Below are positions 11,364 to 24,700 of a stretch of 64,000 nt of DNA, one piece after another; position 1 is the first letter of the stretch, and each line of letters opens with the position of its first letter. The stretch covers positions 4,999,738 through 5,063,737 of the forward strand of contig OY718808.1 of NCBI GenBank assembly GCA_963070105.1, written 5' to 3'. Made by a program: the position numbers and the translations under genes. Under the pieces are notes generated by a model that was given only the letters and a program-made list of their open reading frames with translations, made no database searches and was not told the origin of the DNA. Origin of the DNA: Litomosoides sigmodontis (lineage: Eukaryota; Nematoda; Chromadorea; Rhabditida; Onchocercidae).

Positions 11364-13402
11364 CAAATAGAAATTCAAGTACAAATCACCACATAACGCA
11401 CGAATAGAGAAAGGGAGAGAGAGAGAACAAATTTTATTTTTCACTTATTTTGAACTTAATATCCAAAAAGAATTTGAACAAAGTTGCAAGTTTATTTACA
11501 TTCATAATTAATTAGCGGTTTCCACACATGTATAAGTGAAGAATAAAATGGATGAATTAAACATTTAGAAGAAGAAAATGCGTAAAGAGGCAACAGTGAA
11601 ATAAAATAGGCGTAAAGTGAAAAATATTATGCTACTATAGGAGCGCAATAAATTTCACGTGATTCATCTCATCAAGCTTTCTTAGCGCTTTTCCACATAA
11701 AAAAAAAGGAGTTGTAATTATCTTTTAACATACAATGAAATAAAAAATTAGGCTAAAAGATTTATTGCAATGGATAATTTAAATTGTTATTTACGTGTCT
11801 GATAAGTGTGAAGTTTCTCACATGTGCTGATAAAATTTTCCTTAGAAAATATTGCAGTAAACTGAGCCCGAAATTAAAATGCTTTTCGGATGAGAAAGAA
11901 AGTAAGTATTGCTGAGAGACTTAGTTCATGAATACCTGAAGAAAGAAGAGATGTATAAATCGGAAGTGATGTGATATAAATTAGGTCTCTTGTAAGTCTA
12001 CAACAAATACTACAGTTGCAATCCATAATTTTCACTAATCAAGAAAGAGTGATCTTTCAGTTCTGAAACTGTCCATTGGATAATGTCTGTCATTTTTGTT
12101 GTTCAATCTCATATTTCGTTGATTTGAAATTTAAATTAAATAAAAATTAGCCAGTGATTTTCGGCTGCTAAGATGGTGTTGAAATAGCGGTTGAAAATTA
12201 TTGGTCACATCAACGATATCACAACGTGTAAATCAAAAGAGAATTGAGGAGATTTCAAAAAAAAAATTGGATACTGTATGACCGGATGGTTTGATCAGTC
12301 ACTGCTGACGCTTGCAATCAAAACGACGACTAACCTTTTGTACAGCGTGTCTATCGTACGATATTCATGAATGTAGTGACCGATGGTCGGTTGTCCATCC
12401 CAATGCACCACATACTGTCATTTAAATTTCTTTTGTTACCTAGAATATCAATATTTCACAAGAAAATTTATTTTTTTTTTTAAAAAAAACTATTTGAAAA
12501 AAATAAAATTTTAACTAATTCAGCTATGAATGTCGTGTGCTACAATAAGTTTTTTATAAAAAATATTTTACAAAATAATCACTTGAAACTACAAGATGGA
12601 AAAGGGAAAATTGACTGTGGGAAATTGGTTGAGTGAAAGTGTTTTTAGCTTTGTTGACTGATCTCTTCTTCCTCTTTGTGTAATAAATTACCAAACTGTT
12701 GAAATTTGCAGCGTTTGTACTTACTTGCAACCAATATATTAGTCATATTTTTTAGATTTTTAACTGAAAATTTGACTGTGAACTGCAGCAAAGGCCTGAG
12801 TAATACTTGAAAGGCTTTAGTATTTCTATGTAGACATCTAGAGATAGAAAATAAAAAGTTTTTTTAATTTGCAAAAAAAATTTAATATTTAAATCTTTCC
12901 TTTCTGGTTCTACGGATTAAATTACAAGAAAAGATGAAATTATCACAAAATGCCGCATAACTTTTCTGCATAATTTTCAACTAATATTAGCTCAACTATC
13001 TTTTCAGTTAAATTTTTGATCGCAAATAGAAACTTTTCTTTCTAGAAAAATCACTAGCACCGTCGGAATGTATGACAGGTGAGTTGTCACTTGGCGTTTT
13101 AAATAAAATAACTGATAGAGGGTGATAGGCTTAGTTGAGAACACCGGTAGTTAATTAGATTCAAAACGAGCAACTTATAGAAATTAAGATTGCATGTGGT
13201 AGATGCTAATATTAATTATCCAAATCCTAGTTATTAGGTGAGAAATAATTAGGGGATGATTAGCTGAGATCGTTCAGAATTTAAGAGATCACAATCAGTT
13301 AGCATTCAGTCCCATCGTTTCTAACCTGAATATTTCCGAGTTTCGTTTTAATTTTCATTAATCACTGATTGACGACTAATTGTTATTGGTCATTTAGTAG
13401 AA

Positions 13403-13500
13403 GTGCTGCAGGTTAGCAAAATAAAGACATCAAAAAAATATTAGCAAAAAGAATTTGCCAATATTTTTTTGATCTTTATTTTGCGCTAACATTCTGCCAC
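13403..13500. repeat. Long foldback hairpin of about 98 bp
   Basis: Arm 13412-13442 and arm 13460-13490 are reverse complements of about 31 bp apart from two 2-nt indels, with a 17-nt loop. Weaker pairing continues outwards (GTGCTGCAG against CTGCCAC). The size suits a small foldback transposon remnant or a stem-loop RNA. Confidence 0.75.
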
Positions 13501-16500
13501 AATGTTAAATTGGATATTCTTAAATTTGAATAATTCAGCGAACAAAGGTTATTCATTCAGAGTGAAATGCATCCACTCCGTCAGGCGTAACGAACGTTCG
13601 TTGCAATTTGCATGCATCACTGCAAGCAATACAAATGCTTCACTTACAAAGACTGCAAAAGTAATTACAGCTATTTTAGGACAGAAACTATTTCTTCTGA
13701 AGGAAATTCCCTTCAGAACTATTTATTTTTGTTTATTTCGACGCTCAAAATTTAGCACTCCCTTAAACCATCCGCCAAAATCGACTCCCACAGGTGTCTC
13801 TATCGCTCCTAAACTTTCAGACGTCGGATATGCGTATAATAACAGTTCCCTACTTGTCACCAAAATTCAAATGCACAGATGCTAGACAGGTAGACAGATC
13901 AAATATCTAGGTAAGAAGAAATAAAAGCTTTAGTAAGTGTTTTGTAGAGGTCAGTGGTGAATACGGTATCACTGTGCATACGATATCACTGAACTGTTCA
14001 AGCTCAGGCTTTGCAGAGTAATAATATGGAAGTGAGAAAGAGAAAGAGGAAAATGAGGGAGAAGAGAGATCGGAAATGGAACGAAAAGAAGTGGATAAGT
14101 AAACTGAAACAGAAATTACCAAATTGCCCTACAAAGAGAGAAGCGAACCGATTCGAGGGAGGGAAGGGAGTGAGGACATCGAGTTCTTGAAGAGTTGCGA
14201 ATGAAAAAAGAAAGGATGAAAGTTTTCGGCGGCGCTAGTCGGCGCAGCAGCTCATACATCACCCGTCATTTTCCACTTCGACACCTCTTCCACGCTCCTC
14301 CACTCCTGCTGTCCTCCGCACCTTTCTTCAAGCGGCGACGCTAATTAATCTTTAACTACTTGACGTACATTATTTACTTCTTCCCCCCCTCCCTCTCCTT
14401 GTAAGTCCACAACTGATTATCTCTCTAACTTTTCCATGCCAAATGTTGCAACCGAAAAAGAATGCCACTGAAAAATGGAAGGATTCATGCCTAACTGCTC
14501 CTTCTGACCTCTTTGAACTAATTTCCTCTGTGATATGAGCATAATTAACTTAGCACAAGCATTTTCCTCACCGTTTCAGTGACAAAACAGCGCAAAGGAT
14601 GTAGCAAAGCCATTGATCACTGAATCATTTCTCCCACTAAAAATGCCACGTACGTTCACGTGGCAACTCTTCTGCTTCAAGCTAAATGAGTAAAGCTCAC
14701 ATTTTGTTGCTTTCAAGAAGCGAAGAAAAACGCGTTGAATAATTGTTGCAAACTTATTGAGCAATCAAATTCCCTGCCACTGCTTCAAACATGACTTCCG
14801 CACTGATCCGGCATAATCTAACGACAAAATGCGATGTAAAATTTTTAAACTTTTAATTTTCAACAATCAATGAGCATATTGTTGTTAGCCTATATCTGGT
14901 ACACTTTATAATTTTTTCACCCAAAAAAAAGACACAGTCTTAAATTTCATAAAATAGAAAAATGAAAGCAACTATCGGCTATTTTTTTTCACCATTCTCA
15001 CAGATTTCGTCGAGAGGAAATCGTAGTAAAGCTACGTGATATTTTGATGTCAACCAATTGCTTGAACCTCGAAATTTCAGAATTCACTGGGAATTTAATG
15101 GTCGAAAAAAAAGAACGATTTCATAAAATCGCCACAAGATGGATGTAATAAAAGAATCCATTAGAGATCAATTTAAATGCTACAACACAAACAGAAGTTT
15201 ATAGGCGTAAAGGGAACAGGCCTTTGACCACCTTGCATTGAGTACGACCTCGAATGGATCTGTTTGGGAAATTCATTTTTTTTCAAGGAAAATCTATCTG
15301 ATAAGAGAGCACGTTCGGAGGTACAGCAGTGCTGTGTTGTGCTGCACACTGACCTCATCTATCACTTTGTTGTCAGATTTCCTCCTATTCGAACAAACAA
15401 AATATTACTCCTCTCAACAAATGACTAACTACAAATACTAGTAATGTTATGCAAATTTTCCCCATCCTTAAGCTAATTACCATCCCATCCCTGTCTGTTT
15501 GTCGTACAGCAGCGCTAATGTACTGCGACAACAGTCGTTCGTTGACAATTACACGTGCGGTTCGGTTTACGATTGCGCGGGTTTCCTTGCTTAAAAGTGC
15601 TACTTAACCTAACTTATTTGTGGGTTAAGCCAGCTATCCTGCGTAATTTTTATCACGAAACTTATCAAAACTATGAAAAAATGGATGCCCATCATAGATA
15701 GCATTGCTTCTACGACAAATGCGCCAGTCGGCGGCAATTGCTATGCATTTCGCTAGAATCGGTTCTTGAAGTAGAGTAAGAAAAATGATGCATAAGTTTC
15801 ACAACCTTCCGTCGCTACCAATCAACCATAACTTGCCTTATTCGAGTCAAACTCGAAATCAGAAACAGTTCAAAAATTAATTTCGTACTCATCGCACATA
15901 TCGAAGTGCTCCTTCTTCAATCTACCATACCATGCATTCACTGGGATTTTTTTTCTTCCAAAATATGCGAAAGGAATTTATCCTAAAAATTTCGTAGTTA
16001 TGCAAGAAAAGACATTTCAGCTGAGCTTTCGCCTTCCCGAATATTTGCAAGGTGAGCCATCGTGTGAAACGAAGGCAAATGTTTACATCAATCTAAAAAG
16101 GGAAACGATCGGATCGGCGAATGATATTTGCGCACTCAGAAGATCGTAAATTTTCTCATGGATTTGAGTTAAACAATCACCCTTGGCACAGGCAAATCGT
16201 TCGACAAAAACAGGAACAATTCGTTTTTTCCCTCGGATATGACTTTTACTTGCTAACAGAGAAAGCCATTTGCAAGTGCGATGGTTGGGATCAGCGGGAT
16301 GCTAGCACAGGCAGAAAGAAGGTAACTTCTAAGTAGCTAAACTTTCAAAGTTTCAAACGAACAACGAAAAAGTCTGATGAAATGAGATGAGGAACAGTGA
16401 GAGAAAGAAGTTTCAAAACAAATAAATAATAGTAATCAAAAAAAATAAGGTTTCACTTACTGCAAAGTCACTCCATAAATTACTTATAAATTTAAAATGA

Positions 16501-19500
16501 GTTCCCAAGACAAGCGAACATCAGCACTTAAAGCGAGTGCAACAAAACTTTCAAAATTGTCATTTCTTCTTCCGTTCGTCATTCACGGACAGGTTTTACG
16601 GCTCCGTCATAGAACGTGAAAGATCAGTGAATGTAATCATTTTTTTTTTTAATTTTGACAAGTTTGGTAGAGTTAAGCGCTATTACATATGCAATAAATT
16701 CGAAATTCGATCTTAGCTTTGGCGTTAACTATTGGACACGTGGAAGTCGCACGACTAATTTTAGATAAACCTTTTCAAAATAACCTTACATTGTAATTTC
16801 ACTTTCTCTCTCTGTCTGAATCAGCAAAATTTAAAGCTAAAAAAAGGCTCAATTAAAAAAATAAATTAAAGGGAGTGCAAAGAAAGGAGGGAGATTTATC
16901 TTGCGATCCTAACAAATTCAGCGCTGCGTTTTACATTTGCCATTTCATTTTTGCTGGGAACTGAAAAATTCATTTGTTTTTTTTTTTGTTAGGAAATAAT
17001 AAATTAGTTTGATGGCGAAAAAGAGCAAAAGTTTTGCTTTGCTGCTGCATAGCTTTTCAGAAAAAAGTTGATGAGCTTAGATTGAAATTCGCATTTATCC
17101 GTTACATTCTGCTAAAGCAACATTAAGCCAGACGATGAGCGCTTCTCATCTCTTCTTCCAAAGGTAAAGCAGCTGCGTAAATAAGCTTATTCAAATGAAA
17201 GGCTAAAGAAAACAAGCAACGGGCAGGAGTTTTGATCAGTTCAGTTCATTCCAATTACTAATTCAAAGTGCCAAATGCAAGGTACACTTACTTTAAAGTG
17301 GCAAAGCTTTGCCTGAGCAAAATTTCGTTACCTTCTTGAATGGACCGTAGAATTAATTATTAATTGATTTTGCTGTTGCAACTGATACTGTGCTGGGTGT
17401 GTTGCAACGAGCTAGAATTCACAGTTAGCTGAGAGACGCTAACACTAATTGAGGGATCGTTTCAACGTTCCGCTTCCATAGAATCACTCAGGAGATTTCT
17501 ACATTCTTGAAAAAGTCAACCGTTGGAAGATATTGGCTCTCATCCAAGAGGTTATTTCAACCTAATTTCAATCAGTTAGCAAAGATCATAAATTCACACT
17601 TTCTCTCATTCACTAGTCAAACAAACGCAAACAGATTGCCATTTCATTTCAATCGATCGATCATCGGAGAGATAGTTGGGATAATTACGATCAAACAGTG
17701 TGACCCGTTGTTGTGCAAGCAAATACGTTGATGATGACCTTTACCGATCGTTACGTAAAAGAGAGATGACGTACCGCGAACAATGCTTTCTAGCGCTTCA
17801 GCTCAGTCACTTACTTAGCATCACTTCCACAATCTGAATTTACCAATTTTCCATTCAAAACACAAGCAATGCGTTGGAGAAAAGAATGCTACAGAAGTCA
17901 AATTTCCAATTTCAACAATTACTTAAACGCTTAAAGCATGGGATATTCGTTGAAATTTCCACTGAATGCATTAAACAGTTTGGAACTTGAAAAATCTATC
18001 GTTAACTAAGTGCTAGAATGAAAATGAATCGAAAAACTTGCTATTCAATACAACGGTAAGAAGACTGTTGGGGATAGCTGTGAAGAGGAGGGTGCACTGA
18101 TGAGATTACAGGTAAACACTGATAACTGCGGAAAGAGGGAGAGGGAGAGAGAAAAGAAGAGAGTGGAAGTTATGATAGGTAATTAATATAATTACTGAAA
18201 AATGTTGTGGAGAAAGGGAGGGCGAGACAGAGAGAGAAAGACATGAATGACCGCCGGAAAAAACCTTGCACGACGAGTAATTTTCTGGAATTAAAGAGTG
18301 AGAAATGGGAAGAGGGGGAGATTAGACAGAGAGGCGCGTCGATGTGAAGGTACGATAACGCCGTTGCAACGCAGTTCAATTCAAACAGCTACTACTTACT
18401 CCCTTTCCGATGGACGGATGGATGGCCTGAGCGGCATGGAATTAAAAATGAGTCGCTTCGAAAACAGCGCCCCAAAAATGCAAGCTTTTCGTTTCCGTGC
18501 TTGCTAACCGATCAGCAACAAGCAAAACAGCGTTCTTTACGACACATAGATCGATGGCTGTAAATTAGCAGCAATGATAATGGCAACAATAATTAGTAGT
18601 GAAGTAGTAGTAGATAAAATCAGTAATAGTGATTACTGTCATTTTCACAATTAGGTAAAATGAAATGGAAGTGCGCGAGGTGAGTCATTGCTGTATTTAT
18701 GTGGAATGAGTGGAAGTTTTTGATAATGAAATAAGAGATGAAGCAAATAGAAATGAATTCATTTGTAGATGAGCTGCTGGAGGAGGAGAAGCTTTTTGCG
18801 ACAGTTTGACCTAGGCTTTTCTTACTTCACTAATGCAAAACCACCGGGACTTCAGTGATTTTCCAAGCGTCAATTATTAATTTCGTTCGAAATAATACAT
18901 TTTTGAAATTGGAACTCAGCGCGAATAGAAGTAATTGTTTAATTAATTGGTGCACTCGTTTCTGCTAACGAACTTAGTTATAATTCGTTTTCAAAGCTCT
19001 CCATGCTCATCATGTTACATAGAAAGACTTTATCAATGATAGTGTCAGCGTTATTCACCTCACTTTCTTCTTTCGAGCACAAAAATAGCTTAAATTTAGT
19101 TCCTCTCATAATTTCGAAATTCGTTCTTTTGGTTCAAATTCGCTGTTGAAACGATCAGATGATTCACTTTTTATTTACTACCGAATTCGCTTTCACAGTA
19201 TTAATTCAACAGAAGTGACAGATTGGGGATTTATCACGATGACGACAAAAATATTAAGATTGAAATGATCAATAGATTGGAATAGAGCCAAAAGAAATTT
19301 ATCAATTGGGCGAGAAAATCATCTCAAACTACTGCTCATTTGTTTTCCTCAACCTTTTTTTTCTATTTTTAATTCAATTCCTTTCTTTGTTAAATAAAAA
19401 GTTGATAAATTAGCTTCGAGCCTGAAAGTGAATTTTTTTTTAATGCAATTTGATTGAACTGAAGCTTATCAAACATCGTAAATGATGCAAGTGAGAAGCG

Positions 19501-21378
19501 AAAGCAAAACATTTAGACTGTGTGATTTGAATTTGATGGAATGAATTTTTTTTTTGTTTCATTCATTGGAAGGATGAGGAAAATGGCTGAATGAAATATG
19601 CAATGTAATAAATCTGAAGATTTCTAGAAATTACAAAAATCATACGATCTCTTTCCATCGTTCATTCACAACGTTGAAATGCGGAACAGTAACAAATTAT
19701 TTTCAATAAAAACCTTTTACTATGTGAGTGAAACAGTTTACCTTTCATCTTACTCCAACGCTAGCCTGTCCCATCGCTCACGTCGCTCGCCGTTGGAGTT
19801 GTCCAAATGATTTCATACTGTCAATTTATGATTTCAATCTGACTTTTCTAGAAGAATGAATTTTCTTCTTCTCCTTCTCACAAGTGAAACACTGATAGGT
19901 AGGCATAAACTGCACTTTAACAAAAATGTCGCCAGCACAAAGCGAGTCGCATCTTGCATTTCGCATTCTTTACTCAACTCATCTGCATTGTTAAATCTGA
20001 AGAGAAAATGACGGGACGGAAAGGTACTTATCAAAGGGTAAAAATAAGGAAGGAAATTATTCGCAATAAAAATTTAATGATCATCCATTACTTCGCCACA
20101 GAACATTTTAACGATAATTTAATTTAATATTGCTTTCACAGAGTGCAATAATGACTTTCATTGTCCATTTCTCCCTCTCCTAATTTTTTCTTAAATGAAA
20201 AAAACGAACATTTAATGATTTGATCTAATATGGCTGAATTTGCAACAAACAGTTTTCAATTGTTTTCCTCGTTCATTTCTCGGCAAGCGTTCAATGTCAC
20301 TGCTATTGTAGTTATTCGAAGATGAAAGAATTACCGTTGCGATACGCTCGTTGCATTATTTTAAATTAACAACTATTGCTAATAATAGCATTCTAATTCT
20401 GTTCAGAAGCAATCTTCCAAGTGTAACTGGTAAGAATTGCAGTTCATCTGATGTTGTTGTTGCTGCTGCACAATTTCAAAACTCTCATCGCTTAATTAAA
20501 AATAGCTTATTCACATGGATATTTCCAATTTCTGTTTGCAATTTTCATTTAAACAATTAAATCTCTGATGATCCATTTGCTTTTTCGTATCTTTTTATCT
20601 TTTGAATTTCCACAAAAGTTTGTTTTAGTCAATGAGAAATTGTATTTAACGAATCGATGCGACTGCAAATGCTGTATTTTATTCCCAAATTCCTTTCATC
20701 AAAACTGACGAATAATCGAAGAATGGTTCAGAATCATTTAGCTAATTACTTTGACCGAATTAGACAAGAATTGACGCTGTTGTTTTCATAACTTCACTCT
20801 TCTTGAGAACTATTCGTTTCCTACCGCTGAAGCACATTCCACAAAATTATAACTTCTGCGGTATGGCAGTAAATCGTTGATATTTGCAACTGTAAGTAAT
20901 AAGCTAAAAGTTCGATTGGAAAAGAGAATTGTAGTCGTGAAAAGTGTCGTTGCCACTTCGTTGCTTCTCTTGTTCTACAAATTTCTCACACTTAAGGAAG
21001 GACATTCATCAAGATTAAATAAATTTTAATTTCTATGCTCGGATTTATCAATGAAATATTATCGAAAGCTAAAATTCAACTTCTACATATCATCCTTCCA
21101 TTATCGGAAATCTTTTCTTTCATTTTTAAAATGCTTATGTTTATAGTTTGTCAGTGCAACAGTTCCCCTACAATACAATGCGATAAAATTTGAAAATCTC
21201 AGCGAAAGGAAAACTTCAAAAAGCTATCCATCCTTTGCGAATAAATTTTCTTCTTCAATCCTTCATCGTTTGCATTTCACAGATAATTTTTCTAAATAAT
21301 TCACATAATACTTACAGTAATCAAACATAGCAATCATCAGTTACATCTTAAAACAACACAAATGGTATTAGAGCATTA

Positions 21379-21404
21379 GAAATGATATGCGGGAATATCA
21401 TTTC
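21379..21404. repeat. Short perfect hairpin, 10-bp arms
   Basis: GAAATGATAT (21379-21388) pairs with ATATCATTTC (21395-21404) around GCGGGA. Confidence 0.7.
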
Positions 21405-21786
21405 CGGACAATAGAGATATAACTAGCATTCCGGATGTTTCTCCGTATCGGAAGCGGAAACTGCATCAGTAGTATGGATGAGCAAAACGAAGATAGAAAT
21501 TAAACTCAACTGGTTTCATTTGAAATAAAATTTCCTATCCAGAAATTGATGACTGCATCATCATTGCTACAGCTAAAGAGATAAAAACAAACTGATAATG
21601 TCATATGCACCTTTAATCATTCGCGTACGAAGCGGCTGCTAATGAACGAGGAAAAGACGATGACCCATTTGCAATGAATGACCAGAGACGGACTGTGGGC
21701 ATTTAGTTGGAGAAGAAGAAGCGATGAAAAAGGTAAGTATTATTATCTTCTGGGAGAACGTTTGCATTGATAAGCGTTCGTTACAT

Positions 21787-24700
21787 TCATATACTCTTCC
21801 TTGTCAGCGATTTCTTGCTAAACACAGAGCTGCTATTATCAGTGGTGAAAATATGCATGTGTACGGATGCTCTATCGGATATCGATGTAGCTAATTCCGG
21901 CAAGCGCTGCGATTCGAATGCGTACGACGAGAGACGCACTACCGATGACTCATCATTCGTTCCTATTTCTGTCACCTGTTCAGCAATTCGTAATTCATTC
22001 GGCAATGTGACATCATTTTGCATTACCTGCTCTTCCACTGCCATACCTCTTTGCTCTTCCATTTGGGGCCTGCAATTTCAATTTCGTTTGTATAAAAAAA
22101 GCATTTAAAATCAGTTACATTACAGGTGAAGATATTCCTTCAACAATGTCAGTTTACCTAATAAATGGAGGTAGTTTAGTAGCATCTTCATAAGTTGGCA
22201 ATGATGGTAAATTGTCCGCTCGGTACGATCGTCCTGAAAGTCCAATCAATGGTCACAAAATATAAAGCAAAGCATAACGATTATATCTTATCAAAATTTG
22301 CATTTTTTTTTCAAACCTCTGATTGATATCGCTGACCTCTGTGTGAATTTATGATGTAAGGAGGAGGTCCTTCATTGGGAAACGCAACGGTTCTGAATGA
22401 CAGAATTCTCAGATCTTCCGGTAGTATCACATTGCTAAGACGTGAATTGATTTCCATGCCTGATCGAACTAATGCTTCACGTCGTACATTAGCAAATCGA
22501 TTTCGCACCTGAAGGAAATAGCATGAGGAATACGAGAAAGTTGGATATTTACGTGAAATGGGTAAGATAGAAGAATTGAAGTGCTTTAGAGGGAAACCTG
22601 CATTCGATGTTTCATTAACAAATACATGGACAGGACGAGGACAACGATCATAACAAGGCTGAATACTGTACTCGATATATCCCGACTGAGAAGGTCATTA
22701 TCTTGATAGACACCCTATAAATCATCCCCAATTAGCAATACGTAACAGAAATGAATTTAACACGCAAATAATAATTTGGACTTTTCGGACGGTTAATTTC
22801 ACATCTCTTAAAATGCGCACATTTTGTGCATAAAATTAATTTTCACTTCTCGTCGAAACTTGAAGGAAAGTTGCAGCGTCCATTTTCTTTTAAAGATATA
22901 TTTGAGTGATAAGTGATAGCCCCCATCCCATATCTACCAATACTTTATTGTCTCTTTATCAGTCCAATCAGTGGATGAATTGAATTAAATTGTTTGAAAT
23001 ACACATCCATTTCATTTCAACATGACGCACAACAATGTGCAGCCGTACGCTCAATGATAATAGCAATACTTCATCACGTCATCAAAATAAGTAAGTTTGA
23101 TGCAATAAAGTACAAAGTGATTGGAATTAACGATTCTGTGATTGGCTGCCTACAAAATTTTTTATGAAATAAAAAAGCATTGCATTACAGCAAGTCACGT
23201 TGCATCAACCTGATTTCAATTAATCCATTCCGACCTTCTACTAGCAACTCATAGCATTGGGTGACTGTTTGATGCTTCCCTTCCCTCTCCGCCAGCACGA
23301 ATTTCAGCAGAACCCTTCGGGCATGTTAAATTTGTTAAACAAACGCTTGTAAGCAGCTTCTTGTTTTCTCAACTGACATTAATTGATTGATGGTGCAAAC
23401 GGCACATCTCATTAAATCAGTCACCCTCAGCAGGGCGAGAAATAGTAACCTGCTTGGCGCAGGTGTCTCTTCATTGGAAGAAGGCGCACTTCACGAACCT
23501 GTTCTCGGTAGCCATGGAATCGCAACATAACCGACGTACGATTAGCATCAATCTCGCAGTGATAACCAAGAAAACTTGGTGGACACAAACACTGATGCTG
23601 TATCTCTGTGCCACCATTCAAGCATACTATGTTTCGACATTCCTCACCTTGATAGAATGGTGTGCATGCGCAATAATCACGACCATCTGCGCCTACAAAA
23701 TGAAGCTGTTTGCAATGACTTAAGTGACTTTTGGATTTACCTCTCTAGCCTAGATTTATTGTTTCACAACAACATGACAAGTGCGGCAACTGACGTTGAC
23801 AGTTCAGTTTTAAAAGAATAAAGCAAAAGAATTTTGAAAAGACCAAAATTTCAGTTTAATGTCCTAACTTAGTACTATCGCAATTTGTACCAAAAGAAGT
23901 AATTGCTGTTTTCCCTTCAAAATCAAAATCTCCTACCATTTATAAATTATTAAAGTAAATTTGATAAAACTTTTAACTTAAGAAAATAGTACAACAAAAA
24001 TGTTGCAACGTACGTTTGCGTAGGTGTAAAACGTAGCAATGATAGAAACTGATCATCTCACAAACGAACCTCTCATTCGTTGGCCCTGATCACAGTACTT
24101 CTCACACCGATCACCGAAGTATGGCTCGGAGCAGATGCAATAGGAATTTGAATCGAACGGACGATAGCCATTATTAAGGCATGGCTTAAGAGGCCTACAA
24201 CTTCGATCCAAGTACTGATTTGTTGGCACCTCTAAAAATTTCAATTTCATAAAATTTGATAATTGTAAATTCTTTTTTCAAATACAAAATACATCACATC
24301 ATGGCGCGTAGACGTGAAAATGATGGTAGGATGATGCACCTGGACATTTACAGACCACGCCGATACCAGTTAAATCATCAAAAGTGAACAGTGCGGAGGC
24401 GGACAGAAGATAGCTGCCGTGATATATGTGACATTTGGAAATCGCGCTCTCTTTTGCCGCACCTGCTGTTGCAGCTTCCGCACCGCCGGAAATGCTCTGC
24501 CCATCGTAACGCTCGTCAGCTATGTAATCAAATTCTTCGTACGTCCAATTTCGAATAATCTAAAACTGTCACCACAACATGCACAAAGTTAATTTTGATT
24601 TACATAAATTTAGTCTTAACAACTCCCCCTCATCTGTGCTTTGTTTTCAAAAAAAGTTTGCCAATTGAGTTCAACAGGCATTTGAAACGTAAAAAATTTG

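Larger units (their letters stand above)
3160..21786. other. Long gene-poor interval between dbl-1 and the EGF membrane gene
   Basis: I found no exon chain with consistent phases here. Open frames of up to about 127 codons (for example 13502-13885 and 11007-11333) lack recognisable domains, and several run through simple repeats. It contains hairpins at 8222-8270, 13403-13500 and 21379-21404, a trio of GATA-like repeats at 9373-9439, and several microsatellites. GC-richer patches near 14230-14340 and 15490-15660 are also unexplained. As the 5' flank of dbl-1, part of it is likely to be regulatory DNA; that is inference. Confidence 0.55.

Noticed and set aside
13502..13885. 127-codon plus-strand open frame
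   Set aside because: No recognisable motif, no flanking splice signals that extend it, and an amino-acid make-up like neighbouring noncoding frames.
14646..14665. Small palindrome GCCACGT..ACGTGGC
   Set aside because: Only 7-bp arms, so it is expected by chance in this length of sequence.
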